Shown here piece after piece: positions 8,596 through 17,700 of a DNA stretch of 37,115 nucleotides. The stretch is from an uncultured Hyphomicrobiales bacterium (GTDB lineage: Bacteria; Pseudomonadota; Alphaproteobacteria; Rhizobiales; Beijerinckiaceae). The first letter of the stretch is position 1. Each line of letters begins with the position of its first letter. A model generated the notes under the pieces. That model made no database searches. It was given only the letters and a program-made list of their open reading frames with translations, and was not told the DNA's origin. Position numbers and translations under genes: made by a program. The DNA lies in assembly GCA_903847605.1 (NCBI GenBank), contig CAINED010000016.1, forward strand, positions 1 to 37,115. The letters are read 5' to 3'.

Positions 8596-9690
8596 ATGCG
8601 CCTTCGTAATCCGGAGCATCAGACGCGCGCGTCATTTAGTATTGGAGCATTCTTGCTCGCCTTATTCGTCGCATCTGCACCCTGTTATGCGCAAGGCAAG
8701 GCTTTCTATTCGGGCAAGACAGTCGACATCGTCATTCCCGGCCCGGCCGGAGGCGGACCAGATCAGGCCGCGCGAACCTTTGCCGACTTTATGACGCGTC
8801 ACACGGCGGGCAATCCGATTTTTGTCATCAAGGCAATGCCGGGCGGCGGCGGTGTGCGAGCCCTGAACTTTCTCAGCGAGATCGCTAAGCCCGATGGCCT
8901 CACATTGTTGTGGGGTCCAATTCAGTTTTCCGGCTATCTCACCGGCGGTCCGGGCAAACGCTACGATCCCGGAGCCTACGAACCCATCGGAACAGGGTAT
9001 CTCTTCTATGCCGTGATGGCCAACACACGGCTGGCAGGCGGGTTGAAGACGCCAGCTGATTTCATGAAGGCGCAACATGTCAATCTCGGAGGCCTCGGGC
9101 AGGGGCGCGCCATCGACTTCTTCTCCCGCGTGTCGCTCGATCTGATTGGCATCCGCTACAAATATGTGCTCGGCTATCAGGGCCAGCCCCAGATCGCTCT
9201 TGCGCTGCAAAACGGCGAGATCGACGTCAGTACGACCGGCTACACCGGCTATACGACTCTCTACAAACGCCAGACGGTGGACACCGGAGTTGTCGTGCCG
9301 ATGTTCTATCATTCCCCCATCGACCCGATGACCGGCGAACCCATGCGCGCGGCCGCGGATGCTTTCCCGCCGCAAACCAAGCATTTCATCGATTTCGCTC
9401 GTGAGTCCGGCCGGGAGTTATCCGGGCCGCTTTGGGAGGCCTACAAGTGGATCGCCACTTACGAGACTTGGCCATCCTGGTTCGTTGCCCCCAGGGGCAC
9501 AGCGCCGGAAGCACTCAGCGCCCTGCGGGAAGCCTATGGGCGTGTCATCGCGGATCCCGACATGGCGCAAGCCTGGCGAACAAGATTCAATGAAGAACCT
9601 GCCTTCGTGACTCATGTAAAAGCTTCGGAACTTCAAAAGAACTTTCGCACTCTCTCGCCGGCGGCACTGGAAATTCTGAGGGGCCTGTAA
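8596..9690 (+). CDS. Tripartite tricarboxylate transporter (TctC/Bug-type) substrate-binding protein
   Basis: A 364-residue periplasmic receptor and the fourth TctC/Bug protein here. The signal peptide has a long charged n-region and ends CYA|QG near residue 32. It is followed by AFYSGKTVDIVIPG, the ligand loop AGGGPDQAAR and AMPGGGG. It belongs to the FYxGK subfamily with the proteins at 1753 and 3619. ATG 8596 has AGGGGA just upstream; an in-frame start at 8560 would add 12 residues and bury the signal peptide. It precedes the arylsulfotransferase-family gene by 65 bp on the same strand and may be co-transcribed with the two sulfate-ester genes. A sulfated or carboxylated aromatic ligand is a reasonable guess, not shown by the sequence. 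Confidence 0.93.
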   Translation: MRLRNPEHQTRASFSIGAFLLALFVASAPCYAQGKAFYSGKTVDIVIPGPAGGGPDQAARTFADFMTRHTAGNPIFVIKAMPGGGGVRALNFLSEIAKPDGLTLLWGPIQFSGYLTGGPGKRYDPGAYEPIGTGYLFYAVMANTRLAGGLKTPADFMKAQHVNLGGLGQGRAIDFFSRVSLDLIGIRYKYVLGYQGQPQIALALQNGEIDVSTTGYTGYTTLYKRQTVDTGVVVPMFYHSPIDPMTGEPMRAAADAFPPQTKHFIDFARESGRELSGPLWEAYKWIATYETWPSWFVAPRGTAPEALSALREAYGRVIADPDMAQAWRTRFNEEPAFVTHVKASELQKNFRTLSPAALEILRGL

Positions 9691-9755
9691 CGCACTCGCT
9701 TCCTTCAGATCAGGATCCTCTTACATTTGTCTCAAATATCGCAACGGAAATATCC

Positions 9756-11405
9756 ATGCCCGCATTCACGCAAGCGCCTGTACTCGCGCAAAATCCAAAT
9801 CCGAGGTCTCCACTCGCCGCTGTGCTGACATTTGCAACATCGCAGCCAGTCTCGGGCTATGTGGCAATCGACGATGGCAAGCGGGTCCGAAAGATCGCAG
9901 TGCCGCAAAGCGTCACTCTGGAACGTAGTATAGCAGTCGCGGGAATGCGGCCGGGCAAGCCCAATCGTATTACATTGCACGTCAAGGATGCGGCTTCCGG
10001 CTTATATCCGGGGGCCGAATTCATATACACGCCTCCCTCCGCGCCCGTACCCGGTATCGACTTTCCACCTGTCAACGTGAAGGCGAGCGCGCCGACAAAT
10101 ATGGAGCCGGGCTTTATTCTGCTCTCCGTGCGGCGTCGTCCCGCCAATCGCGCGATCTGGTGGACCGAGAAGCAAAACACGTTTGCCACACGCTGGTCCA
10201 TGCTTCTCGCCATTGACGAGGATGGAGAAGTCGTCTGGTACTACAAGCACGACAGCCGCATCGCCGGCGTGGACCGGCTTGCGAACGGCAATCTCTTTTT
10301 CAATCAGGTCAATTTCCAGTCGACCGAAATAGACATGCTCGGAAATGTCGCGGGCTCCTGGTATGCGGCGAAGCGCCCTTTCGGGCCAGCGCCCGGCGCC
10401 ATCCCCATAGATGCACAATCCATGCATCATCAGCCGCACATGATGCCCAACGGCAACTATCTTGCAATGACCGCCAATGCGCGTGTCTTTGATAACTATT
10501 TCACATCGGAAACAGACCCGGACGCGCCGAGCCAGACGATACCTGTGGTCGGCGACCGCATCGTGGAGTTCGACAAGGCAGGCACTATTGTCTGGTCATG
10601 GAATACATTCGATCATCTCGATCCCTATCGCATCGGTTACAATCTGCTTGATCCCTACTGGGATACGCGCGGTTTTCGCAATCACGCCGATTGGACCCAC
10701 GGCAATGGCGTTTGTTACGATCATCGGGACGATTCCGTCATCATGTCGCTGCGCGGCCAGGATGCGATCATCAAGGTGGACAAGACTTCCGGCGAAATCA
10801 AATGGATTTTGGGGCCCCATTCCGGCTGGGATGCTCAGAAGCAGAGAAAACTGCTCAAGCCCGTCGGCGACGATTTCCGCTGGCCCTGGCACGGCCATAA
10901 TCCGCGCGTGACGCCGCAAGGCACGATCGTCATGTACGATAATTCGATCTTTCGCGCGCGTCCTTTCGAGCCTCCGCTTTCGCCATCGCAGTGTTTTTCA
11001 CGAGGAGTCGAATTCGAAGTCGATGAAGACCGTATGGAGGTGAGACAGGTCTGGTCGTCGGACAGCCCGCGCGACGACAAGCTGCTGTCATGGGCGATGG
11101 GCGATGCGCACAGACTGCCTCATACCGGCAATATGCTGGTGATCGACAGCTTCTGTTTTCCCCGGCAGGACCCGATCGACAAGCTCGGCCTCATCCGGCA
11201 TTCGGACCTCGGATGGGACGAATGGGAACGTAACAGCTGGCATCCCAGTGATTTCGCTTACTGGGCGCGCATTCGCGAACTGCAGAGAGACGATGCACGC
11301 AGCGTCGCTTTCGAAGCGTATGTCGAGGACGCGCACGACATCATGGGCTGGGAAGTCTTCGGCGGCCTCAAGGCGCCGACGCTCGGACCGGCATATACGG
11401 ACTAG
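9756..11405 (+). CDS. Arylsulfotransferase (ASST)-family protein
   Basis: A 549-residue protein of the ASST family, six-bladed propellers that in enterobacteria move sulfate between phenolic compounds without PAPS. Family landmarks are HHQPHMMPNGN (His228), DWTHGNGV (His315), SLRGQDAIIKVD (Arg333) followed by TSGEIKWILGP, and WHGHNPRV (His379/381). They fall in the order of the catalytic histidines and arginine of E. coli AssT, but exact equivalence is my inference. An Ig-like N-terminal segment (residues ~15-92) is also typical. Unlike periplasmic AssT, no signal peptide is visible at this start, so the protein may be cytoplasmic or the true start may differ. The sulfatase gene begins 3 bp after its stop, implying linked function in handling sulfate esters. 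Confidence 0.88.
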   Translation: MPAFTQAPVLAQNPNPRSPLAAVLTFATSQPVSGYVAIDDGKRVRKIAVPQSVTLERSIAVAGMRPGKPNRITLHVKDAASGLYPGAEFIYTPPSAPVPGIDFPPVNVKASAPTNMEPGFILLSVRRRPANRAIWWTEKQNTFATRWSMLLAIDEDGEVVWYYKHDSRIAGVDRLANGNLFFNQVNFQSTEIDMLGNVAGSWYAAKRPFGPAPGAIPIDAQSMHHQPHMMPNGNYLAMTANARVFDNYFTSETDPDAPSQTIPVVGDRIVEFDKAGTIVWSWNTFDHLDPYRIGYNLLDPYWDTRGFRNHADWTHGNGVCYDHRDDSVIMSLRGQDAIIKVDKTSGEIKWILGPHSGWDAQKQRKLLKPVGDDFRWPWHGHNPRVTPQGTIVMYDNSIFRARPFEPPLSPSQCFSRGVEFEVDEDRMEVRQVWSSDSPRDDKLLSWAMGDAHRLPHTGNMLVIDSFCFPRQDPIDKLGLIRHSDLGWDEWERNSWHPSDFAYWARIRELQRDDARSVAFEAYVEDAHDIMGWEVFGGLKAPTLGPAYTD

Positions 11406-11408
11406 CCG

Positions 11409-12971
11409 ATGACACGCCCCAATTTCCTCTTCATCATTACCGATCAGCACCGGGCGGATTATCTGGGTTGCGCAGGTCATCCCGTGCTTAAAACGCCGCA
11501 TATCGACCAACTCGCAGCGACCGGCACGCGGTTCGAACAGTTTCACATTGCAACGCCTGTCTGCATGCCAAACCGCGCATCCTTGCTGACGGGCCGCTAT
11601 CCTTCGGTGCATGGATTGCGGCAGAACGGCGAGCATCTCACCTACCGCGCAAACACCTTTGTCGATGTTCTCGCAGCCAACGGATACAGCACGGCATCCA
11701 TCGGCAAGAGCCATGTTCAGCCGATGACGCAACATCCGGCTGAACAGCGTGTCGATCCGGCAGCGCTCGGTCTCATCAGGGATGCCTGGAAAGACGACGC
11801 CGGCGATTACGGCCACGAGACCCCGGAGCGCCACGAAGGTCCGCATAAGTACGAAATGCCGCTTCCCTACTACGGTTATCGTCAGATCGAGCTTGTCGGC
11901 AATCACGGCGATCTCGCTGACGCACATTACCTGCATTGGCTTCGCGCGCATTCCCCAAAGGCGGACGAATGGCGCGATCGCAAGAACCAGCTTCCGCATG
12001 ACTACAAATGCCCGCAGGCTTTCCGTACGCCGATACCCGAGGAACTTTATTCCACTGCCTTCATTCGCGACAAGGCGATCGCCTATCTTGAGGAAATGAA
12101 GGGTTCGAGCCAGCCCTTCTTTGCCTTCGTCTCCTTTCCAGATCCCCACCATCCCTTTACGCCGCCCGGCCGATATTGGGACATGTACAAGCCGCAAGAT
12201 TTTGAAGTGCGGCTGCCATGGGAGAGCCACAGGAATCCGACGCCGCCCATGCGCTTTCTGCGCGAGCAACAACAATCGGGACAGCGCAATGCGCTGGGGC
12301 AGGAAGCCTTCGTCGCAGAGCCTGATGAAATTTGCGAAGCCATGGCCCTGACATGCGGCATGATCGCGATGATCGACGATGCCGTTGGCGCTTTGGTATC
12401 GCACCTGAAAGCGTCAGGCCTTTACGAGAATACCGTCATTATCTTCAATTCCGATCACGGAGATTATCTCGGTGACTTCGGCCTGCTGCTCAAGGGGGCC
12501 ATGCCGCTGCGCTCGATCAACAGGGTGCCATTTATCTGGTCGGATCCTTCACGTCGAACGCCCGTCGTCTCTCAGGCCCTCGCCTCGACAGTCGATCTTG
12601 CCCCGACAATTCTGGCGCGCGCTGACGCGAAGCCCTATCACGGCATCCAGGGGAAGAGCCTGCTCGCAAACATGCAGGGCTCCCCCGTATTGCGGGATCA
12701 ACTTCTCATCGAACACCAGGATGCCTTCAAGCGCTATGGCATGGCTCGCTATCCCATGATCAGGACACTGGTGACGCCAGAATGGCGCTACTCGGTCTGG
12801 CGTAGCGAGAATTGGGGCGAGCTTTACGATGTGCGCAACGATCCCGACGAAGCCCGCAATCTCTGGGACGAGCCTGAATTCAATCACGTCAGACTTGAGT
12901 TGGGAGAACGGCTCGCGCAGGAAATGCTGGAGCAGGTCGACCAAAGCCCGCATGCCCGCCGCCGTGCGTGA
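11409..12971 (+). CDS. Type I (formylglycine) sulfatase
   Basis: A 520-residue member of the alkaline-phosphatase-like sulfatase family. The N-terminus NFLFIITDQHRADYLG carries metal-binding Asp12. Cys52 in CMPNR, followed by ASLLTGRYP, is the C-x-P-x-R motif in which Cys becomes the catalytic formylglycine. FNSDHGDYLGDFGLLLKG (around residue 347) supplies the second metal Asp/His pair. The family also includes choline sulfatases and phosphonate monoester hydrolases, so the ester cleaved is not certain. There is no signal peptide, so it should act in the cytoplasm. It is almost contiguous with the ASST-family gene. The formylglycine-generating enzyme it needs is not in the window. Confidence 0.93.
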   Translation: MTRPNFLFIITDQHRADYLGCAGHPVLKTPHIDQLAATGTRFEQFHIATPVCMPNRASLLTGRYPSVHGLRQNGEHLTYRANTFVDVLAANGYSTASIGKSHVQPMTQHPAEQRVDPAALGLIRDAWKDDAGDYGHETPERHEGPHKYEMPLPYYGYRQIELVGNHGDLADAHYLHWLRAHSPKADEWRDRKNQLPHDYKCPQAFRTPIPEELYSTAFIRDKAIAYLEEMKGSSQPFFAFVSFPDPHHPFTPPGRYWDMYKPQDFEVRLPWESHRNPTPPMRFLREQQQSGQRNALGQEAFVAEPDEICEAMALTCGMIAMIDDAVGALVSHLKASGLYENTVIIFNSDHGDYLGDFGLLLKGAMPLRSINRVPFIWSDPSRRTPVVSQALASTVDLAPTILARADAKPYHGIQGKSLLANMQGSPVLRDQLLIEHQDAFKRYGMARYPMIRTLVTPEWRYSVWRSENWGELYDVRNDPDEARNLWDEPEFNHVRLELGERLAQEMLEQVDQSPHARRRA

Positions 12972-12983
12972 ACGACAAGTGCT

Positions 12984-13790
12984 TCAGGCTGCTTCAAGAA
13001 TCTTGCGTGCGTCTTTCCAGCTTTCCGCCCCAAAAGTCTTGAGATCGTTCGTGAGGTCCGGCGGGCACCAGTCGAGGAAGGTGGTCCTGAAAGTTGGTCT
13101 CGCCTTGATGCGCTCGAACCAGTCGGTCACACGAGGACGCTTCTTCGTCCACATATCGGACATGCTCATCATATCGAGGCGATTGACGTAGGGAGCAAGG
13201 CCAATGTCCGCCAAGGAAAAGGTTTCCCCCGCCACCCATTTGCGATCGGCGAGCGCATCTTCCATCTTTTGCAGATAGCGATCATAGAGGAGCAGCGATT
13301 TGTCGACACCAGGCGCCTGCAAGCCCTGCATGACCAGCACTTTCTTTCGCTCGTGCCAGGCCGGAGTCACTGAGATCGAGGGTGTGCTCGCAAGAAACTC
13401 CTCAAGCTTCTCCTTGCCGAGCCGCGCGATCGTATGACGATGCGAACAGGCGAAAGTGATTTCGCCACAGACGGGATGCAGGTGCTCGTCGACAGCCTTG
13501 GTCCACAAACGCATCTGCGCACGGCCATAAGCGTCGGCGGGTTGGAGCGCAGGATCGGGGAACACCTCGTCGATATATTCGCAACAGACAGTGGATTCGA
13601 CGATAACCTTGCTATCATGCACCAGGGTCGGCACAACCGCTTTTTCGTTCAGTTTGCGGTACTCCGGCGTGAATTGCTCGCCCTTGAGAATGTCGATGTA
13701 GTGGCCCTTCCAGTCGAGGCCCTTCTCGTTGAGAGTGTAACGGACCTTGGCGGCGCAGACAGATGATCCGTGATGATAGAGTTCGAGCAT
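12984..13790 (-). CDS. Glutathione S-transferase family protein
   Basis: A 268-residue protein with an N-terminal thioredoxin-like domain and an all-helical C-terminal domain. Visible features are SSVCAAKVR (candidate catalytic Ser10 or Cys12), cis-Pro54 in AVVPTL, the glutathione gamma-glutamyl contact ESTVCCEYID (Glu65-Ser66), and FSLADIGLAPYVNRL, the conserved N-capping/hydrophobic staple region of GST C-domains. GGGGAGG precedes the ATG by 6 bp. It is longer than the usual ~220 residues because of an insertion around residues 110-165. It converges with the sulfatase gene (12-bp gap). Bacterial GSTs of this kind often conjugate or cleave aromatic ethers and halogenated compounds, which would fit the aromatic sulfate context, but the substrate is not known. 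Confidence 0.93.
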   Translation of the reverse strand: MLELYHHGSSVCAAKVRYTLNEKGLDWKGHYIDILKGEQFTPEYRKLNEKAVVPTLVHDSKVIVESTVCCEYIDEVFPDPALQPADAYGRAQMRLWTKAVDEHLHPVCGEITFACSHRHTIARLGKEKLEEFLASTPSISVTPAWHERKKVLVMQGLQAPGVDKSLLLYDRYLQKMEDALADRKWVAGETFSLADIGLAPYVNRLDMMSMSDMWTKKRPRVTDWFERIKARPTFRTTFLDWCPPDLTNDLKTFGAESWKDARKILEAA

Positions 13791-13862
13791 GCCATCCTCC
13801 CCGATACATGAGGCTTGCGAAATTCATAATACATATTGCGATTATTTCGAGAGGCGCTTCAA

Positions 13863-14091
13863 GTGGAAAATTCTTCGGATTTTCGCACAGCCGACGCGAT
13901 CGTCGCAGGCGGTGGTTCGGCAGGGTGCGCTTGCGGATCGTGACGCTTCCATTATGCCGGATATTCCGCGCACTAATCCCAACCTTACCACGATCATGAT
14001 TGGCGAAAAGACACACACGGGACTGAGAAAAGAATTGGTAGCAGCCCTTGAGTTATCTTCCAGCGTCGCTGTGATAGCTCCACGCAAGTAA
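13863..14091 (+). pseudogene. Remnant of a GMC-family FAD oxidoreductase, middle deleted
   Basis: One frame from GTG 13863 reads SSDFRTADAIVAGGGSAGCA, the N-terminal FAD-binding motif of glucose-methanol-choline oxidoreductases, then hits a stop at 13941. From about 13924 the DNA reads VRLRIV in another frame, then after a one-base shift DASIMPDIPRTNPNLTTIMIGEK, the conserved C-terminal signature of the same family. Intact members are about 530 residues, so roughly 470 residues are missing between the two ends, near 13920. Beyond 14040 the sequence no longer matches well. The GST gene upstream is divergent. The match rests on recognition of both terminal motifs in the right order and strand. 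Confidence 0.7.
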
Positions 14092-14164
14092 TTGTTGGAA
14101 TATCTTGCTCCACGCGCCTGGCGCCTCACGATATCGTACAGCTTATGTCAAGAAGGAGGAAGAC

Positions 14165-14629
14165 ATGTTGAAAGCGATCTCTGCAGGCCTACTCGACTTT
14201 GCAGTGTCCAGAGTCGTATTCGCGTTACGGATACTTCTCGAAGCCATGATCGACTACAAGTCCTGCATGATCAGGATGAATACCATTCAGGGAGAATGGA
14301 GCGGTTTTGTAACTCAATACGATCTCGATAACCGGGAGTTCGGATTTGCGGTTCATGTCAATTTGAACACGAACTGGCGTTCGGTCTGCGGCCAACTGAC
14401 GTACGATGATCCGGAAAGTCGATTTGAGATGGCGCTCGAAGGTCGCTTCGCCCATCAGGATAATCTGGAGAGTCGATACCGTAACAAGCGAAGCGGAACG
14501 AAACATTTTGGGCAGTGTGTTCTCTGCGTTTCTCCGGATGGCAATGCGATGCGCGGAAAGTTTGTAGGACATGGTATTGCGCAGGATCGCATCGTTACAG
14601 GCGATATCGCCCTCGTTCGCCGCCGCTGA
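14165..14629 (+). CDS. Hypothetical protein with N-terminal amphipathic helix and beta-rich domain
   Basis: A 154-residue protein I do not recognise. ATG 14165 has AAGGAGGA immediately upstream, the best ribosome site in the area, which supports a real gene. Residues 4-28 form a hydrophobic or amphipathic helix interrupted by Asp11, Arg16 and Arg22, so it may sit at the membrane surface rather than cross it. From about residue 40 (GEWSGFVTQYDLD) the chain alternates in a beta-strand pattern with spaced glycines up to GKFVGHG...VTGDIALVRRR, like a small barrel. It has four cysteines and no signal peptide. It lies alone between the GMC remnant and the convergent RTX metallopeptidase gene. No function is proposed. 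Confidence 0.65.
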   Translation: MLKAISAGLLDFAVSRVVFALRILLEAMIDYKSCMIRMNTIQGEWSGFVTQYDLDNREFGFAVHVNLNTNWRSVCGQLTYDDPESRFEMALEGRFAHQDNLESRYRNKRSGTKHFGQCVLCVSPDGNAMRGKFVGHGIAQDRIVTGDIALVRRR

Positions 14630-14709
14630 AAGGCACAAATCGTCAGGCCGTCACGCGACCGTGGCGCGTATAAATACAGGCTCAACAGCGACTGGACGAC
14701 AGCCGCGCG

Positions 14710-17700
14710 TTACGTGGCGATCGTGAAATCTCCCGCTGTGAGCGCTGGCATTCCCGTAAGCGTTGCGATCTGGACGCGCGCCGTAGCGCCATCGCCGTCT
14801 ATGTCGAAATAGAGCGCGCCGTTCGAGGTGTTGTAGATAAAGCGGTCGTCGCTATCGCCCGCAAGGCCGGTTCCGTTCGACACGAACCGGTTCGCGGCTA
14901 GCGATCCCGCAACGAGACCGCCGCCGAACAGCGAGGCGGAGACCTCGATCTGATCCTCGGTTGCAAAGTCGCGGATCGTGTCGCGATCGGCCGCGAAGTT
15001 CTGCAGGACAAAGACATCCGCGCCCGCATTGCCGAACAGCGTGTCGATGCCCGTGCCGCCGACAAGCCTGTCATTGCCGGCATTGCCAGTCAGCGTGTCC
15101 GCGCCCGCGCCGCCGATCAAGGTGTCGTTGCCGCTGTTTCCAAACAGCGCGTTGATCAACTCGTTGCCGGTTAGGGTAAGGCCGGTCGCGCCCGCATTGG
15201 CGTAGAGGCGTTCCAGATATTCACCAGCGCCCAGCGTGTAGTTGACGCTTGCGAAGACGATGTCGAGCGTGCCTTCGAGCGAAGCCTCGTGCAGCACATC
15301 GCCGGCGTTGTCGACATAATAGCGGTCGTTGCCGGTTCCACCGTTCATGACATCGGCGTTGCCGCGCCCGTCTATGATGTCGTTGCCGTCGCCGCCAAAC
15401 AGAATGTCGACGCCAGCGTTGCCCTGCACGGTGTTGGCGAGTTCGTTGCCGGTCAGTGTGAGACCGGTGGCGCCCGCATTGGCCGCCAGCAGTTCGATCG
15501 ACTGGCCGGCAGCCAGCGTATAGTCGACTGTCGCGAACACGCCGTCCGCCGTGCCCTGTCCGGCGATCTCGATTACGACGTCCAGCGCATTGTCGACGAA
15601 GAGGCGGTCGTTGCCAGCGCCGCCAGCCAGCGTGTCGATGCCGGCGCGGCCGTTGATTGTGTCATCTCCAGCGCCGCCGTTGATCGTGTTGTCGCCATTG
15701 CTGCCGGTCAGCGTGTCGTTGAAGGCCGAACCTGTGAGATTTTCAATCAGGCCGAGGGTATCCGTACCCGCGCCAAGCGTGTTCTGCGCTGTCGCCAGCA
15801 GCAGGCTGACTGTTACTGCGGACGTCGCCGCTGCGTAGCTTGCTGTGTCGATATCCGCGCCGCCATTCAACGCGTCGTTCCCGACGCCGCCTTCCAGAAC
15901 ATCGTTGCCATTGCCGCCGTTCAGCGTGTCATTGCCATCGAGACCGTTGAGCGTATCGTTGCCGCCATTGCCATTCAGCGTGTCGGCGCCGGTGTTGCCG
16001 TTCATCGTGTTGGCGGTGTCGGAGCCGCCGAGCGTCATGCCCGTAGTCAGACTCGCGAACATCGTCTCGATCTCGGACGTCGCGAGCAATGTGATATTGG
16101 CTCTGGCGTCGACGCGATCCGCTGTGCCCTCTCCGGCCAGCTCAATCGCAACGTCGGACAGTTGATAGATGATGTAACGATCGTTGCCGAGCCCGCCGCG
16201 CAACTCGTTAGCGCCTGTCTCGTCGCTGGTGAAGGTGTCATTGAAATCCGAGCCGATAAGATTTTCGATGCCGACGAGCCGGTCCGAGCCTGCGCCCTGC
16301 GTATCCTGGAATGTCGTGGTGTTGCGCAAGGTGACGACGACGCCTGCGCTCGCGCCCGCGTAGCTCGCCGTGTCGGTGTCCGCGCCGCCGTCCAGAAGAT
16401 CGTTGCCAAGACCGCCGATCAGGGTGTCGTTGCCGGCGAGCCCGGTAAACGTGTCGTTGCCCGTGCCGCCGGTCATGCGATTGTCGCCGGTCGTGCCGGT
16501 GACATTGTTCATGCCGTTCCCCATGACGACGTTTTCAAATTCAGTGAAGGATTCACCTGATATATTCGTCAGGCCGGTCGTCATGTCAAAGGTGTAGTTA
16601 CTGCTGATGTTGCTGTGGTTGATGGTGTCGACGCCGGTTCCTCCCACCATGACTTCGTCGCCGGAAGTGGAAAAAATCGTGTCGTTATCCGCGCCGCCGT
16701 CGTAATAGCTGCCGCTGGTAAAAGAAGTCGCGATGATCGTGTCGTCGCCCGCTTCGCCATAGATCATGTTGACCGAAAAGAGGCCTACTCCGCCATAAAG
16801 CGTATCGTTGCCATTGCCGCCATAGAGCGTGTCGTTGCCGAGCCCGCCATCGAGCGTATCGTTGCCCGCTCCGCCGTAGATGATGTCGTTACCGTCGCGC
16901 GCATCGAGTGTATCGTCGCCCGTGCCCCCGGTCATGACATTGTCGCCATCCGTGCCGATGACGTTGTTTGTCCCGTTGCCCATGATGACGTTTTCGAATT
17001 CCGTATAGGACTCGCCACCAAAGTTGGTGAGTCCTGTCATCATGTTGAACGTGTACGCGAGGTTAAGGGCGCGATGATCGATTGTATCGACGCCGGTTCC
17101 TCCGATCATGGTCGAGAGAAATTCGCTGGACATCATCGTGTCGTTGTCGGCTCCACCGTCATAGACGCCGAAATCTGTATTCGAGGCAGTAATGGTGTCC
17201 TCGCCTGCGCCGCCGGAGATGTTGTCCGCGCCGCCGCCGCCATTGATCACATCACGAAGCGATGTTCCGACAATCGTCTCGGCATCGCCATCGCCGGTGA
17301 TCTGAAACTGAGCAGTGCTTGTTTCTCCGGCAAATACCAGACCCGACAGATTCAGCGATGTAGCGCTGCCCATGGCAATCTGCACGAGTTCTGTATTATC
17401 GCCATAAATATCGAACTGGAACTGCGCGCTGGAGGATATGCCCGCTCCGAACTGGCCGGCCTCCAGTATCACGGTGCGGCTGCCTCCGGAGCCGGAATCG
17501 TCGAGCAGAAGGCGTTCGATCGAGGTCAGGAAATCGTTGGACAGATTGTTAACAATGGGAGCGCCCGTGCCGGTCAATTGCAGCGTGTCGCTGTCGGCCC
17601 CGCCATCATAGGTCTCGCCGGCGACGTCTGTGTCGTGGCCGTTTTGGTACAGCGTGTCATTACCGGCATAGCCGAAGAGTCGGTCGATCCCGCCACCGCC

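Noticed and set aside
8364..8609. Short open frames in the gap before the fourth TctC/Bug receptor
   Set aside because: No ribosome sites, no family resemblance, and overlapping frames on both strands.
13789..14091. 100-residue plus-strand open frame as an intact small gene
   Set aside because: Its useful part is the C-terminal motif of a GMC oxidoreductase, and the matching N-terminal motif lies in another frame; it is better explained as a pseudogene.
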